The notes: a model not told the origin generated them from the sequence alone. 57,857 nt of DNA from Nitrospirota bacterium (GCA_016234115.1 JACRHD010000059.1:1-57857), one strand, 5' to 3'; shown: positions 48,425-57,713, numbered from the stretch's first letter. Translations and numbers: made by a program.

Positions 48425-48854
48425 TTTCTATGCTTCCTTGCGCCCCAATTATTTTCTCTTTCGCGGATTCGCTGAAGGCGTGGGCCTTGACCGTGAGAGG
48501 TTTTGTCACGTCTCCGACGCCTAAAATCTTGACGCCGTCCTTTAAATTCCTTATCAACCCTTCACGGTGAAGGACTTCCGGCGTGATTGACGCTTCCTCC
48601 AGCCTGGCAAGGTCTTCTATATTTACAATCGCATATTGTTTCTGGAAAATGTTTGTGAACCCCCTCTTGGGGAGCCGTCTCTGCAGAGGCATCTGGCCGC
48701 CTTCAAACCAGGGCCTGGTTCCGCCGCCGGTCCTCGCCTTCTGTCCCTTATGTCCTTTACAGGATGTCTTTCCGTGGCCTGAGCCGCAGCCCCTGCCGAC
48801 TCTCTTTTTATTTTTCCTGCTCCCTGGAGCCGGCGCAAGATCTGATAATTTCAT
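48417..48854 (-). CDS. rplO: 50S ribosomal protein L15
   Basis: A 145-residue L15: [39 protein letters not shown] and [15 protein letters not shown] are typical. It is a late assembly protein of the 50S subunit. It begins directly after the rpmD stop, without a gap. Its last codons lie at the edge of an AAATTTG-type repeat (48387-48424). Confidence 0.96.
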   Translation of the reverse strand: MKLSDLAPAPGSRKNKKRVGRGCGSGHGKTSCKGHKGQKARTGGGTRPWFEGGQMPLQRRLPKRGFTNIFQKQYAIVNIEDLARLEEASITPEVLHREGLIRNLKDGVKILGVGDVTKPLTVKAHAFSESAKEKIIGAQGSIEII

Positions 48855-49043
48855 CTAATCCTCCGATACTTCGCTGACTTCAATCAGATGAGACGTCTTG
48901 TGGATCATCCCCCTGACAGAAGATGTATCCTTATGTTTAACGCTCTGGTTGATTTTTCTCAGGCCGAGGGCGTGAACAACTCTTCTCAGTTTTTCAGGCG
49001 AGCCGATCAGGCTTCTCTTTAACGTTACCTTAAGCATTTTCAC
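48855..49043 (-). CDS. rpmD: 50S ribosomal protein L30
   Basis: A 60-62-residue L30 ([34 protein letters not shown]). The GTG at 49043 has GGGGG six bases upstream; the ATG at 49037 is the alternative and would give MLKVTLKR. Either start lies within the last codons of rpsE, an overlap of 8-14 bases. It is a small protein of the central 50S region and is absent in some lineages, so its presence here is of note. Confidence 0.95.
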   Translation of the reverse strand: MKMLKVTLKRSLIGSPEKLRRVVHALGLRKINQSVKHKDTSSVRGMIHKTSHLIEVSEVSED

Positions 49044-49548
49044 TTGCGGCCCCCTGTTCTTCTTCCGCCTTGCCGGTCCTTTTCTGAACGCTCTCGGAAT
49101 CCTTCATTTTCAAAAGTCCGTTCATTGCCGCGCGAACGGTATTGAAGGGATTGCGGCTGCCCAATGATTTTGCGACGATATTTCTTATTCCGGCAACCTC
49201 CATGACGGCCCTGACCGGACCGCCCGCGATAAGGCCTGTTCCGGGTTTGCCCGGCAAAATGACTACCTTCCCGGCGCCGTACTCTCCGTTAATCTGGTGA
49301 GGCACTGTTCCGTCGATGATCGACACCTTGACCAGCGCTCTCTTGGCATGTTCAACGGCCTTTCTTATGGCCTCCGGGACCTCTGCCGCCTTGCCTTTGC
49401 CGTAACCGACGTGACCGTTCTCATCGCCGACGACAACAAGGGCGCTGAAAGAAAAACGCCTTCCGCCTTTCACGACCTTTGCCACTCTGTTTATATGTAT
49501 GACCTTGTCTTTTAACGGCCCAAGGCTTTCAGCGTCAATCCTACCCAC
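49030..49548 (-). CDS. rpsE: 30S ribosomal protein S5
   Basis: A 172-residue S5 with [20 protein letters not shown] and [20 protein letters not shown] in the double-stranded RNA-binding part, and [17 protein letters not shown] in the C-terminal domain. It takes part in decoding fidelity and mRNA unwinding at the entry channel. A short Glu/Ala tail follows. A 54-base gap with an AAATTTG array separates it from rplR. Confidence 0.97.
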   Translation of the reverse strand: MGRIDAESLGPLKDKVIHINRVAKVVKGGRRFSFSALVVVGDENGHVGYGKGKAAEVPEAIRKAVEHAKRALVKVSIIDGTVPHQINGEYGAGKVVILPGKPGTGLIAGGPVRAVMEVAGIRNIVAKSLGSRNPFNTVRAAMNGLLKMKDSESVQKRTGKAEEEQGAASENA

Positions 49549-49564
49549 AATTCCTCCGCAAAAT

Positions 49565-49598
49565 AAATTTGAAATTTGAAATTTGAAATTTGAAATTT
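49565..49598. repeat. AAATTTG heptanucleotide array between rpsE and rplR
   Basis: Nearly five perfect AAATTTG units. It is the clearest 7-bp array in the ribosomal operon. The sequence is self-complementary in period, so it can also form a weak stem. Confidence 0.9.
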
Positions 49599-49602
49599 AA
49601 AA

Positions 49603-49968
49603 TCAAAATTCCAGGCCGCCTTCCCTCGCCGCCTCCGCCAATGCCTTGACCCTTCCGTGGTAAAGATATCCGCTCCTGTCGAACACAACCTTGCGGATCC
49701 CTTTCCCCGTCGCCCTGCCGGCAATTAATACGCCGACCATTTTCGCGGCGTCCTTATTGCCGCCTGTCTTTATCTTCCCTTTCATCTCCTTGTCGTTGCT
49801 CGAAGCGGAAACAAGGGTCTTGCCCGCGTAATCGTCAATTATCTGCGCGTATATATGGTTAAGACTCTTGAATACATTCAACCTCGGCTTTTCCGGCGTG
49901 CCTACGACCTTCTTCCTCACTCTTGAATGTCTGAGTTGCCTTTTTTCTTCTTTCGTGAATGCGCTCAA
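49603..49968 (-). CDS. rplR: 50S ribosomal protein L18
   Basis: A 121-residue L18 ([40 protein letters not shown]) of normal length. It binds 5S rRNA together with L5 and so fixes the central protuberance. It lies 63 bases after rplF, in a gap filled by a GTAGGGGCG palindrome, and is followed by a 7-bp array. Confidence 0.97.
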   Translation of the reverse strand: MSAFTKEEKRQLRHSRVRKKVVGTPEKPRLNVFKSLNHIYAQIIDDYAGKTLVSASSNDKEMKGKIKTGGNKDAAKMVGVLIAGRATGKGIRKVVFDRSGYLYHGRVKALAEAAREGGLEF

Positions 49969-49990
49969 CTTTAATTACCTCTGTATTGAA

Positions 49991-50019
49991 GTAGGGGCGA
50001 CCCGACGGGTCGCCCGTAC
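49991..50019. repeat. GTAGGGGCG palindrome between rplR and rplF
   Basis: GTAGGGGCGACCCGACGGGT continues as CGCCCGTAC. The arms GTAGGGGCGACCCG and CGGGTCGCCCGTAC are complementary except at one position. Like the copies at 50590 and 33182 it ends with GTAC or CTAC. Confidence 0.88.
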
Positions 50020-50031
50020 ATTATTATTTCG

Positions 50032-50574
50032 TTATTTCTTGCCGGCCTTTCCGACTTTCAGCTTGATAAATTCGTTGGCATACCTGACGCCCTTTCCCTT
50101 GTATATATCAGGCGCCCTGAGGCCGCGTATGTTGGCGGCTACCTGTCCCAGCAACTGGAAATCAACGCCCTGAAGAGTTATCTGCGTCTGTTTTTTATCG
50201 ACTTCCGCGGTTATCCCGTCGGGCAGTTGAAATTCAACCGCGTGAGAATATCCCAAGGTAAAAACGATCTTCTTCGGCTGGACCTGCGCCCTGTAACCGA
50301 CTCCCGATATGTCGAGCACCTTCTGAAATCCGGCCCCGGCCCCGGTAACCATATTCGCAATAATATTCCTTATCGTCCCGTGCAGCGACCGGGACTGTTT
50401 TGTATCGTCAGGTCTTTCAACAAGAAGGTTTTTTTCCTTCATGGATACGGTAATCCCAGGGGGAACATTACACTTGAGTTCACCCTTGGGTCCCTTGACG
50501 GACACGAGATCGCCCTGTATTGTGACGTTAACTCCGCCCGGAACCTGTATTGGACTTCTCCCTACTCTCGACAT
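50032..50574 (-). CDS. rplF: 50S ribosomal protein L6
   Basis: A 180-residue L6 with two similar domains: MSRVGRSPIQVPGGVNVTI at the start and GPKGELKCNVPPGI, then LPDGITAEVDKKQTQITLQG and DIYKGKGVRYANEFIKLKVG. It sits near the elongation factor site of the 50S subunit. It has repeat palindromes on both sides (50590-50618 and 49991-50019) in the short gaps to rpsH and rplR. Confidence 0.97.
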   Translation of the reverse strand: MSRVGRSPIQVPGGVNVTIQGDLVSVKGPKGELKCNVPPGITVSMKEKNLLVERPDDTKQSRSLHGTIRNIIANMVTGAGAGFQKVLDISGVGYRAQVQPKKIVFTLGYSHAVEFQLPDGITAEVDKKQTQITLQGVDFQLLGQVAANIRGLRAPDIYKGKGVRYANEFIKLKVGKAGKK

Positions 50575-50589
50575 TTTGTCTCCTGTTAC

Positions 50590-50618
50590 GTAAGGGCGAC
50601 CCGGCGGGTAGCCCCTAC
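50590..50618. repeat. GTAGGGGCG-type palindrome between rplF and rpsH
   Basis: GTAAGGGCGACCCGGCGGGT continues as AGCCCCTAC. It pairs with itself over most of its length with two mismatches. It is the second copy within 600 bases. Confidence 0.85.
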
Positions 50619-50626
50619 ATTATTTC

Positions 50627-51022
50627 TTACCATATACTGCACAATACTTCGCCGCCGATTCCCTGCTGCCGGCACACTTCATCGGGAAACAGCCCCTTCG
50701 AGGTCGACAGGATGGCTATGCCGTATCCTCCCATAACCACGGGTATATTCGTCTTGTCCACGTATACCCTTCTGCCGGGTGTGCTGACCCTCTTCAGTCC
50801 TGTCAACGCCTTATCGTTGTTGTCCAGATACTTCAAAGTAATCCTGATGACGCCCTGCTTCCTGTCCCTCAATACCTTGAAGCTTTTTATAAAACCTTTT
50901 TCCTTCAGAATCTTTATTATCTCTATCTTGATTTTTGATGCCGGCATGTCCACTTTTTCGAGTTTGGCCATGTTGGCGTTCCTTATTCTTGTAAGCAAAT
51001 CCGCGATCGGGTCTGTTATCAT
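50627..51022 (-). CDS. rpsH: 30S ribosomal protein S8
   Basis: A 131-residue S8 ([20 protein letters not shown] start, [38 protein letters not shown] end). It binds the centre of 16S rRNA and in E. coli represses the spc operon by binding its mRNA. It follows rpsN after 15 bases. A 52-base gap with a repeat separates it from rplF. Confidence 0.97.
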   Translation of the reverse strand: MITDPIADLLTRIRNANMAKLEKVDMPASKIKIEIIKILKEKGFIKSFKVLRDRKQGVIRITLKYLDNNDKALTGLKRVSTPGRRVYVDKTNIPVVMGGYGIAILSTSKGLFPDEVCRQQGIGGEVLCSIW

Positions 51023-51037
51023 GTTTACGACTCTCCT

Positions 51038-51223
51038 CTACCAGCTTGATTTTGTAATGCCGGGGATCATGCCTTTAAGGGCCAAAGTCCTGAAGCATAT
51101 CCTGCACATTGCAAATTTTCTTAAGTAAGCCCTCGGCCTGCCGCACAATCTGCACCTGAAGTACTCTCGCACCTTAAACTTCGGCGGCCTGTTTGACTTG
51201 ATTATTAGACTCTTCTTTGCCAT
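51038..51223 (-). CDS. rpsZ: 30S ribosomal protein S14, zinc-binding type
   Basis: A 61-residue short S14 with two CxxC pairs (CRLCGRP and CRICFRT) that bind zinc, and ending [11 protein letters not shown]. This is the type Z (rpsN type Z) form, about 40 residues shorter than the zinc-free E. coli protein. It sits in the 30S head. It lies 36 bases after rplE. Confidence 0.97.
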   Translation of the reverse strand: MAKKSLIIKSNRPPKFKVREYFRCRLCGRPRAYLRKFAMCRICFRTLALKGMIPGITKSSW

Positions 51224-51259
51224 TAATATTCCTTAATTTTGCTTTTTGAATTTTGTTCT

Positions 51260-51799
51260 TTAATTTCTAAAAGGCATTCCCATGTATAGAAGAAGCGCCT
51301 TTCCCTCTTCATTGGTCTTTGCCGACGTCGTAATAATAATATCCATGCCGTGTATGCTTGTGACCTTGTCGTAGCTTATCTCGGGGAATATTATCTGTTC
51401 TTTTACCCCGAACGCGTAATTCCCCCTGCCGTCAAACGATTTTGAGGAAATACCTTTAAAGTCCCTTATGCGTGGCAGGGCAAGGCTTATAAATTTATCA
51501 AGAAAATCAAACATCCGGACGCCCCTTAGCGTGACCCTGCACCCTATGGGCATACCTTCACGGAGTTTAAAGCCCGCAATGGATTTCTTCGCCCTTGTTA
51601 TAACCGGGGCCTGTCCCGCTATGACGGCCAGCTCCTTGACGGCCGCTTCCAGCGGTTTGATGTCCTGTATGGCTTCTCCCATACCGATATTAAGCACTAT
51701 GCTTTTGAGTCTCGGCACCTGCATAACGCTTTTGTATGAAAACTCTTTCATCAGCCGCGGCGCCACTTCCTTGATGTATTTCTCTTTCAGTCTCACCAT
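51260..51799 (-). CDS. rplE: 50S ribosomal protein L5
   Basis: A 179-residue L5: [20 protein letters not shown] start, [37 protein letters not shown] and [19 protein letters not shown]. It binds 5S rRNA in the central protuberance and contacts P-site tRNA. The frame stays open to 51859, but the residues upstream of 51799 only re-read rplX in another frame. GGGAGG lies 14 bases before this ATG. Only four bases separate it from rplX. Confidence 0.96.
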   Translation of the reverse strand: MVRLKEKYIKEVAPRLMKEFSYKSVMQVPRLKSIVLNIGMGEAIQDIKPLEAAVKELAVIAGQAPVITRAKKSIAGFKLREGMPIGCRVTLRGVRMFDFLDKFISLALPRIRDFKGISSKSFDGRGNYAFGVKEQIIFPEISYDKVTSIHGMDIIITTSAKTNEEGKALLLYMGMPFRN

Positions 51800-51803
51800 T
51801 GAA

Positions 51804-52121
51804 TTATTCGATGACCTCCCTGCACTTCTTACAGGTCCTGATCTTCCTGCCGTTCTCAAGAATATTATGTCCGGTCCGTGTCGGCTTGTCGCACTTGGGA
51901 CAGACCAGCATTACATTCGACCTGTGAAGCGGGGCTTCCCTTTCGATTATTCCGCCCTGGGCGTATTTCTTGCTGGGCTTCATATGCTTCTTGATCATAT
52001 TGACCCTCTCTATGAGCAGCCTGTCGTCGCCCGTCCGGACCGCGATCACCCGGCCCTTCTTTCCTTTTTCATCGCCGGTAGTGACCAGCACGTTGTCGTT
52101 CTTTTTGATTCCTAATCCCAT
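51804..52121 (-). CDS. rplX: 50S ribosomal protein L24, zinc-binding C-terminus
   Basis: A 105-residue L24 ([20 protein letters not shown] start, [14 protein letters not shown]-like core). The C-terminus carries two CxxC pairs ([10 protein letters not shown] and [10 protein letters not shown]), a zinc knuckle seen in many non-enteric L24 proteins. It starts 50S assembly at the tunnel exit. It lies 21 bases after rplN. Confidence 0.96.
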   Translation of the reverse strand: MGLGIKKNDNVLVTTGDEKGKKGRVIAVRTGDDRLLIERVNMIKKHMKPSKKYAQGGIIEREAPLHRSNVMLVCPKCDKPTRTGHNILENGRKIRTCKKCREVIE

Positions 52122-52142
52122 TTCTTCACCATAAATTTTAGT

Positions 52143-52511
52143 TTAAATTACCTCCGGCGCCAGAGATATGATCTTCATGAATTCCTTCCACCTCAGCTCC
52201 CTTGCGACGGGACCGAATATTCTCGTCCCCACGGGGTCCCCCTCGGGGTTGATAAGGACGGCGGCGTTCTGGTCGAATCTTATATATGAACCATCCGGTC
52301 TCCGCAGCGCCTTCTTGGTTCTCACCACGACAGCCTTGGCGACTGCGCCCTTCTTTACAGTGCCGTTAGGGTCGGCTTCTTTCACGCTCACAATAATTCT
52401 GTCGCCTATCCTTGCATATTTTCTGTGAAATCCACCCAGCACCCTTATGCACAGGACTTTCTTGGCGCCCGAATTGTCTGCAACTTCCAGAACGGTTTCC
52501 TGCTGGATCAT
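52143..52511 (-). CDS. rplN: 50S ribosomal protein L14
   Basis: A 122-residue L14 of exactly the usual length: [40 protein letters not shown] and [20 protein letters not shown]. It forms an intersubunit bridge with 16S rRNA. Its start overlaps the rpsQ stop by four bases (ATGA). Confidence 0.98.
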   Translation of the reverse strand: MIQQETVLEVADNSGAKKVLCIRVLGGFHRKYARIGDRIIVSVKEADPNGTVKKGAVAKAVVVRTKKALRRPDGSYIRFDQNAAVLINPEGDPVGTRIFGPVARELRWKEFMKIISLAPEVI

Positions 52512-52756
52512 GATTGCCCTCTGTTAACGATTTCCATAACCTTCCATCTCTTGTCCTTGCTGATGGGTCTCGCTTCAATTATTCTGACCATGTCTCCCGC
52601 CTTGCACTTGTCCTCTTCGTCATGCGCCTTGAATTTAACGACCTTCTTTACGGTCTTTTTATACAGCGAGTGCTGCGTGATCCGCGTAACGGCCACTACC
52701 ACTGTCTTTTTCATCTTATCGCTTACGACTTCACCTGTATAAATCTTCTTTGGCAT
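52508..52756 (-). CDS. rpsQ: 30S ribosomal protein S17
   Basis: An 82-residue S17 ([40 protein letters not shown]). It binds the 5' domain of 16S rRNA early in assembly. It overlaps rplN by four bases. A 77-base gap with a palindromic repeat (52776-52825) separates it from rpmC; in most genomes these two genes are nearly adjacent. Confidence 0.97.
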   Translation of the reverse strand: MPKKIYTGEVVSDKMKKTVVVAVTRITQHSLYKKTVKKVVKFKAHDEEDKCKAGDMVRIIEARPISKDKRWKVMEIVNRGQS

Positions 52757-52775
52757 CTTACCTTCCCGCGTTTAC

Positions 52776-52825
52776 TGTAGGGCGCCCCTTAAGGGTTGCG
52801 CCGCAAGGCTGAAGCCTTGCCCTAC
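52776..52825. repeat. TGTAGGGCG-type composite palindrome between rpsQ and rpmC
   Basis: TGTAGGGCGCCCCTTAAGGG and a second hairpin GCAAGGCTGAAGCCTTGC followed by CCTACA. The outermost TGTAGGG/CCCTACA arms are complementary. It resembles, but differs from, the GTAGGGGCG family. Confidence 0.8.
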
Positions 52826-52833
52826 ATATGCTT

Positions 52834-53028
52834 TTAACTCTTCTGCTTCTCAGTTATTACCGTCAGTATTTTTGCTATCTCTTTCCTGGCGTGCCTTATC
52901 CTCATCGGGTTTTCAATCTCGCCGGTCGTCTTCTGAAATCTCAGGTTGAAAAGCTCCTTCCTGAGGCTCTTCTCCTCCAGCAGCAGTTCGTCTTTCGTCA
53001 AGGCCCTTAATTCGGATATCTTTTTCAT
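52834..53028 (-). CDS. rpmC: 50S ribosomal protein L29
   Basis: A 64-residue helical hairpin protein (MKKISELRALTKDELLLEEK, LFNLRFQKTTGEIENPMRI). L29 sits at the tunnel exit next to L23 and is part of the docking site for trigger factor and SRP. It starts one base after the rplP stop. Normal length. Confidence 0.96.
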   Translation of the reverse strand: MKKISELRALTKDELLLEEKSLRKELFNLRFQKTTGEIENPMRIRHARKEIAKILTVITEKQKS

Positions 53029-53029
53029 C

Positions 53030-53440
53030 TTACGCAGACCTCTTTACAAATTTTACCGCTATCGAGAGCTTATAGCCGGCCAGCCTCAGCGCTTCCTTCG
53101 CAATGTCCTCGGTCACGCCAGCCATCTCATAAAGTATCTTCCCGGGTTTCACAACGGCCACCCACGACTCCGGCGCACCCTTGCCTTTTCCCATTCTCGT
53201 TTCAGCAGGTTTCTTGGTCAACGGCTTGTCAGGAAAAATCCTTATCCAGACCTTACAGCCCCTTTTCGCGTGTCTCGTGATCGCAACCCTGGCAGCTTCT
53301 ATTTGCCGGTTTGAGACCCAGCCCGGTTCAGTCGCCTTCAGTCCGTATTCACCGAAAGCCACTTCGGAGCCGCGGTACGCCTTACCGGTCATCCGGCCCT
53401 TCATCATTTTCCTGTACTTTACCTTTTTAGGCATTAACAT
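53030..53440 (-). CDS. rplP: 50S ribosomal protein L16
   Basis: A 136-residue L16 ([20 protein letters not shown] start, [40 protein letters not shown]). It positions tRNA in the A and P sites of the 50S subunit. Starts MLMPKK (53440) and MPKK (53434) are both possible. It lies 51 bases after rpsC, with a palindrome in the gap. Confidence 0.97.
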   Translation of the reverse strand: MLMPKKVKYRKMMKGRMTGKAYRGSEVAFGEYGLKATEPGWVSNRQIEAARVAITRHAKRGCKVWIRIFPDKPLTKKPAETRMGKGKGAPESWVAVVKPGKILYEMAGVTEDIAKEALRLAGYKLSIAVKFVKRSA

Positions 53441-53463
53441 AATCTATTTTCCTTTTTAACTCT

Positions 53464-53490
53464 GTACGGGCGAGGTCACCTCGCCCCTGC
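53464..53490. repeat. GTACGGGCG palindrome between rplP and rpsC
   Basis: GTACGGGCGAGG and CCTCGCCCCTGC, complementary except near the ends. It abuts the rpsC stop codon (53492-53494). Confidence 0.82.
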
Positions 53491-53491
53491 A

Positions 53492-54157
53492 TTATGCTGC
53501 CGCTTCCGATCCTGTCGCCTGCGGAATCGGCTCATGCAGGATGTCGCCTTTATATATCCACACCTTGACCCCGATCCTGCCGTAGGTCGTGCTCGCCTCT
53601 GCAACTCCATAATCTATGTCCGATCTGAACGTATGCAGCGGCACCCTTCCTTCCCTGTACCATTCCGCCCTCGCTATTTCGGCCCCGGCAAGACGTCCGG
53701 CGCAGGCCACCTTGATCCCGAGAGCGCCGAAGCGCAGGGCGGAGGACACGGCCTTCTTCATGGCCCTCCTGAACGCCACCCTCTTCTCAAGCTGCATGGC
53801 TATATTCTCTGCGACAAGCTGCGCATCCAGCTCGGGTTTTCTGATCTCCTTTATATCCACACTCATCTCTTTTCCCGTAATAGCTTCCAGTTCCTTCTTT
53901 AACTTTTCGACTTCAGAGCCCTTTTTCCCGATAATTATGCCGGGCCGCGCCGTATGGATTGTCGCCTTTATCTTCTGTCCGGTCCTTGCAATCTCGACCC
54001 TGGGAACGCCGGCATGAAAGAGGTTTGCCTTTATAAATTTCTGTATATGCAAGTCCTCATGAAGCAGTTCCTTATAATTCTTCTTTGCAAACCATCTCGA
54101 ATCCCAGAATTTTATAATTCCCAGTCTCTGCCCTATCGGGTGTGTCTTCTGACCCAA
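53492..54157 (-). CDS. rpsC: 30S ribosomal protein S3
   Basis: A 221-residue S3 with the KH RNA-binding domain ([20 protein letters not shown]) in the N-terminal half and the C-terminal domain ([35 protein letters not shown]). It forms the mRNA entry with S4 and S5. A 98-base gap holding an inverted repeat lies between it and rplV; these genes normally overlap or nearly touch. Confidence 0.97.
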   Translation of the reverse strand: MGQKTHPIGQRLGIIKFWDSRWFAKKNYKELLHEDLHIQKFIKANLFHAGVPRVEIARTGQKIKATIHTARPGIIIGKKGSEVEKLKKELEAITGKEMSVDIKEIRKPELDAQLVAENIAMQLEKRVAFRRAMKKAVSSALRFGALGIKVACAGRLAGAEIARAEWYREGRVPLHTFRSDIDYGVAEASTTYGRIGVKVWIYKGDILHEPIPQATGSEAAA

Positions 54158-54169
54158 AATTACCTCCGT

Positions 54170-54245
54170 TTGTCGTCCGCAGATTGCACAGATTTCGCAG
54201 AAACAACTTCAATTGCAATCTGTGCCATCTGTGTAATCCGTGGCT
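54170..54245. repeat. CAGATTGCACAGATT inverted repeat between rpsC and rplV
   Basis: GTCCGCAGATTGCACAGATT at the left faces AATCTGTGCCATCTGTGTAA and TCCGTGG at the right, an imperfect palindrome of about 75 bases. It belongs to the same family as the inner repeat at 11100-11180 and the one at 4697-4828. Confidence 0.78.
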
Positions 54246-54255
54246 TCATTTTTCC

Positions 54256-54588
54256 TTATTCATCTGAGAGGACGACTGTTATATGGCTCGTTCTCTTTCT
54301 TATGACGTCGGCGCGACCCATCGCGCGCGGCTTCATCCTCTTCATAGTCGGACCCTGGTCCACAAGGACCTTCGCTATCTTCATGGCCTCCGGCTCGGCA
54401 ACCTTCTTCTGCTCGGCGTTTGCCATCGCGGACCTCAGCACCTTGGCAACGATCTTGCCCCCCCTGTGGGGAAGAAACTTCAGGCTTATCATTGCGTCGC
54501 CGGCCTTTTTACCCTTCAGGAGGGTCGTGACCCTTCTTACCTTCCTCGGCGCTATCCTCGCATATTTTAATATTGCTTTTGATTCCAT
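54256..54588 (-). CDS. rplV: 50S ribosomal protein L22
   Basis: A 110-residue L22 (MESKAILKYARIAPRKVRRV, VDQGPTMKRMKPRAMGRADV, RKRTSHITVVLSDE end). Its long hairpin lines the polypeptide exit tunnel at the narrow point. It starts four bases after rpsS, with which it is surely co-translated. Confidence 0.97.
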   Translation of the reverse strand: MESKAILKYARIAPRKVRRVTTLLKGKKAGDAMISLKFLPHRGGKIVAKVLRSAMANAEQKKVAEPEAMKIAKVLVDQGPTMKRMKPRAMGRADVIRKRTSHITVVLSDE

Positions 54589-54592
54589 TTTC

Positions 54593-54886
54593 CTAACCCT
54601 TCTTGCCCGGCTTTGCCGCTTCTTTCTTTTCGCCTGAGTGGGCCCTGAAGGTCCTCGTCGGTGAAAATTCTCCCAGTTTATGTCCTACCATGTTTTCCGT
54701 AACATAGACAGGTATAAATTTATTGCCGTTATGCACCGCAAGCGTATGCCCGATGAATTCAGGGGTTATCGTGGACCTCCGCGACCATGTCTTGATAACC
54801 TTCCTCTCATTCTTTTCATTCATTAAGAGAATCTTCTTTTGCAATTTCTCGGCCACATATGGTCCCTTTTTCAGCGATCTCGGCAA
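54593..54886 (-). CDS. rpsS: 30S ribosomal protein S19
   Basis: A 97-residue S19 ([20 protein letters not shown] start, [40 protein letters not shown]). It is located in the 30S head with S13. The 83-base gap to rplB is longer than usual and holds CATTTTACATTTTTCATTTT, a short A/T-rich repeat. Confidence 0.97.
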   Translation of the reverse strand: MPRSLKKGPYVAEKLQKKILLMNEKNERKVIKTWSRRSTITPEFIGHTLAVHNGNKFIPVYVTENMVGHKLGEFSPTRTFRAHSGEKKEAAKPGKKG

Positions 54887-54969
54887 AGCTTCCTCCTAAA
54901 GAATTGTAAAACGCAAATGGCCTCTTCCCGTATCCCGCATTTTACATTTTTCATTTTGCATTATAAATT

Positions 54970-55788
54970 CTACTTCCTTTTCCGCACTATCAATCTGTCG
55001 GTCCTGCTGCTCTTCCTCGTCTTTTTACCTTCCGGCTGTCCCCATGGGGAAACAGGCGGTCTGCCGCCGGAGGTCTTTCCTTCACCACCGCCCAGGGGGT
55101 GGTCGATAGGATTCATCGCAACGCCCCTGACATGGGGCCTCCTGCCGAGCCAGCGGCTTCTTCCGGCCTTGCCCAGGGATATATTTTCTCTTTCCGCGTT
55201 GCCCACCTGTCCTATGGTGGCCATACAGTCGGAAGGGATCAGCCTCACCTCGGACGAAGCCATTTTTACGTGGCACATCTTTTCGTCCTTTGCAACAAGC
55301 TGGGCAAACGACCCGGCGCTCCTTGCGACCTTTCCTCCCCCTCCGGGCAGGAGCTCAATATTATGAATCACCGTACCCAGGGGTATATTCCTTAACGGGA
55401 GTGAATTGCCTGCCTTTATCTCTGCGTCGGAACCTGATACGAGCGAGTCGCCCACTTTCAGGCCCATCGGCGCAAGTATGTACCTTCTCTCGCCGTCGAG
55501 GTACTTCAGGAGCGCAATCCGCGAGGTCCTGTTGGGGTCGTACTCAATGGTCTCGACCGTACAGGGAATATTCATCTTGTTGCGCCTGAAATCTATGATA
55601 CGATACGCCCTCTTGTGGCCGCCGCCTTTCTGCCAGGCAGTGACCCTTCCGGCGCTGTTCCTGCCGCCTGTTTTCTTTATAGGCATCAGCAGCGGCTTAT
55701 GCGGCTTGCTCTCCGTAATTTCGCTGAAATCGAAACCGCTTCTGAAGCGCGTTCCGGATGATGTCGGCTTATATTTCTTCAGTCCCAT
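54970..55788 (-). CDS. rplB: 50S ribosomal protein L2
   Basis: A 272-residue L2 ([20 protein letters not shown] start, [40 protein letters not shown] near the peptidyl-transferase centre). It is one of the most conserved ribosomal proteins and is needed for subunit joining. The start is directly next to the rplW stop, without a gap. The length is as expected. Confidence 0.98.
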   Translation of the reverse strand: MGLKKYKPTSSGTRFRSGFDFSEITESKPHKPLLMPIKKTGGRNSAGRVTAWQKGGGHKRAYRIIDFRRNKMNIPCTVETIEYDPNRTSRIALLKYLDGERRYILAPMGLKVGDSLVSGSDAEIKAGNSLPLRNIPLGTVIHNIELLPGGGGKVARSAGSFAQLVAKDEKMCHVKMASSEVRLIPSDCMATIGQVGNAERENISLGKAGRSRWLGRRPHVRGVAMNPIDHPLGGGEGKTSGGRPPVSPWGQPEGKKTRKSSRTDRLIVRKRK

Positions 55789-56079
55789 TTATACACCTTC
55801 AATAAAGTCTAATTTCTCTCCCTCTTTGAGAGTCACTATGGCCTTCTTCCAGTCCGGCCGTTTACCTTCGTACTTCCCCATGCGTTTTTTCTTTCCGTAG
55901 CAGTTCATCGTTGTAACGCGGTCCACCTTTACCTTGAAGATCTCTTCGACCGCTTTCTTGATCTCTATCTTATTGGCATTTGACGCCACCTTGAACAATA
56001 CCTTATTGTCCTTCTCCTTCATGATTGTTCCCTTTTCCGTCAAATGCGGTCCCTTAAGGACGTCATATACATTTTTCAT
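55789..56079 (-). CDS. rplW: 50S ribosomal protein L23
   Basis: A 96-residue L23 (MKNVYDVLKGPHLTEKGTIM start, ANKIEIKKAVEEIFKVKVDR). It forms the docking site for chaperones at the tunnel exit with L29. The start overlaps the rplD stop as ATGA. Normal length. Confidence 0.97.
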   Translation of the reverse strand: MKNVYDVLKGPHLTEKGTIMKEKDNKVLFKVASNANKIEIKKAVEEIFKVKVDRVTTMNCYGKKKRMGKYEGKRPDWKKAIVTLKEGEKLDFIEGV

Positions 56080-56699
56080 CCTGCGTAAGCCTCTTTCATT
56101 TGTTCAATTGCGTCTTTGGATATGAGCAGTTTCTCATGTGAGAGGACCGAATAGACATTCAGTTCTTTCACCCGCGCGACATTCACGCCCGGTATGTTCC
56201 GAGCCGCTAATTCGAGTTTCTCATTCTTTCCGTTTACGATTATAAGCACGTTTTTGAGTCCAAGCTTATCGAGCAGAGATTTGACCATCCTGGTCTTGGG
56301 CTCGGCGATGGACAAATCATCGATCACAACAACCTCGTTGTCGGCGTATTTCGCCGCAAGAGCGGAGTTGAGCGCCTGCCACTTTGCCTTCTTGGGCATT
56401 CTGTACGAATAGTCCCTGGGCTGAGGGCCGAATATTGTTCCTCCGCCCCTCCACAAAGGAGACCTGTTGCTGCCGGACCTGGCCCTGCCGGTGCCTTTCT
56501 GCCTCCACGGCTTCTTACCGCCGCCGCTTACAAGTCCCTTGGTCTTGGTTGCCGCAGTGCCCTGCCTCCTGTTTGCAAGGTGGTTGTGCACGGCCTCATA
56601 CAGCAGCGCCCTGTTGACGCCGACCCCGAATATATCGTCCGGGAGTTCAGCCTTCCCTATGGGATTGTTTTCCTTATTTATAATGTCCGTCTCTGGCAT
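56076..56699 (-). CDS. rplD: 50S ribosomal protein L4
   Basis: A 207-residue L4 (GVNRALLYEAVHNHLANRRQ, KKPWRQKGTGRARSGSNRSP for the extended tunnel loop, LLISKDAIEQMKEAYAG end). In E. coli L4 also controls the S10 operon. Its start codon shares one base with the rplC stop, and its end overlaps rplW by four bases. Confidence 0.97.
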   Translation of the reverse strand: MPETDIINKENNPIGKAELPDDIFGVGVNRALLYEAVHNHLANRRQGTAATKTKGLVSGGGKKPWRQKGTGRARSGSNRSPLWRGGGTIFGPQPRDYSYRMPKKAKWQALNSALAAKYADNEVVVIDDLSIAEPKTRMVKSLLDKLGLKNVLIIVNGKNEKLELAARNIPGVNVARVKELNVYSVLSHEKLLISKDAIEQMKEAYAG

Positions 56700-57334
56700 C
56701 AGCTTTCCTTCCGGGCAACAGCCTCATTTGATTTAATGATTACGTAGCCGCCTTCCGGCCCCGGGACCGAGCCCATGATAAGCATCAGGTTCTGGTCTTT
56801 CTTTATATCAAAGATTTCAATATTCCTTTGCGTGACCCTCTCACTTCCCATATGGCCCGGCAGGCCCTTGTTCTTCCATACCCTTGACGGGTAAGCGCTC
56901 GACCCTATCGATCCCGGCGCCCTGTTAAACATGGAACCATGAGAACCGGGTCCGCCTTTATAATTGTGCCGTTTCATGACACCCTGAAAGCCTTTTCCTT
57001 TTGATATCGCCGTTACCGACACCTTCTCTCCCTTAGAGAAAATATCAACGGTTATATTGTCTCCGGCATTGAACCCTTCCATTTTTATTTCCCTGACAAA
57101 ACGGTACGGCGGGGAAGAGGCCTTTTTAAAATGTCCCTGCGCCGGTTTCTTCACATTCTTCTCTTTCCTTATCTCGTCAAACCCCATTTGCAGCGCCTCA
57201 TAACCGTCTTTCGCCTTCTCTTTTTTCTGTACTACCTTTGCCGGTCCGGCTTCGAGTACGGTCACGGAAAACATACGTCCGTCCTCTGCAAACACCTGGG
57301 TCATCCCGACTTTTTTGGCAAGTATACCTTTCAT
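56699..57334 (-). CDS. rplC: 50S ribosomal protein L3
   Basis: A 211-residue L3 ([20 protein letters not shown] start, [40 protein letters not shown] for the loop that reaches the peptidyl-transferase centre). It starts 50S assembly with L24. It overlaps rpsJ by four bases. Confidence 0.98.
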   Translation of the reverse strand: MKGILAKKVGMTQVFAEDGRMFSVTVLEAGPAKVVQKKEKAKDGYEALQMGFDEIRKEKNVKKPAQGHFKKASSPPYRFVREIKMEGFNAGDNITVDIFSKGEKVSVTAISKGKGFQGVMKRHNYKGGPGSHGSMFNRAPGSIGSSAYPSRVWKNKGLPGHMGSERVTQRNIEIFDIKKDQNLMLIMGSVPGPEGGYVIIKSNEAVARKES

Positions 57335-57636
57335 AGCTTTATCTCTACATCCACTCCCGCCGCGAGATCGAGTTTCATAAGGGCGTCAACCGTCTGAGGA
57401 GTCGGATCAAGTATGTCCACCAGCCTCTTGTGCGTCCTTATCTCAAACTGTTCGCGTGATTTCTTGTCAACGTGCGGCGACCTCAGTACTGTTATTTTAT
57501 GGATCCGGGTCGGCAGCGGCACAGGGCCGGAAATTCTTGCCCCGGTCCTCTTTGCCGTCTCCACAATTTCCTTCACCGACTGATCAAGCAGTCTGTGATC
57601 ATACGCCTTTAAATTTATTCTTATCTTTTCATTCAT
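57331..57636 (-). CDS. rpsJ: 30S ribosomal protein S10
   Basis: A 101-residue S10 ([52 protein letters not shown]). It is part of the 30S head and also serves as NusE in antitermination. It is the first gene of the S10 cluster proper, 73 bases after tuf. A repeat overlaps the end of tuf in that gap; no promoter was recognised there, so it is probably read from upstream of tuf. Confidence 0.97.
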   Translation of the reverse strand: MNEKIRINLKAYDHRLLDQSVKEIVETAKRTGARISGPVPLPTRIHKITVLRSPHVDKKSREQFEIRTHKRLVDILDPTPQTVDALMKLDLAAGVDVEIKL

Positions 57637-57686
57637 CCTTGTCTCTCTTACCTATGTATGGGCATATTGCCTAACGCCCGTATGTT

Positions 57687-57713
57687 GTACGGGCGGGGTC
57701 ACCCCGCCCCTAC
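57687..57713. repeat. GTACGGGCGGGG palindrome overlapping the tuf stop codon
   Basis: GTACGGGCGGGG and CCCCGCCCCTAC form the arms. The TAG that ends tuf (57710-57712) is part of the right arm. Next to it GCCCGTATGTTGTACGGGC makes a second small hairpin (57676-57694). Confidence 0.85.

Noticed and set aside
49565-49598. Regularly spaced repeats resembling a CRISPR
   Set aside because: The AAATTTG units are directly adjacent 7-bp tandem copies without spacers, and no cas gene is in the window.
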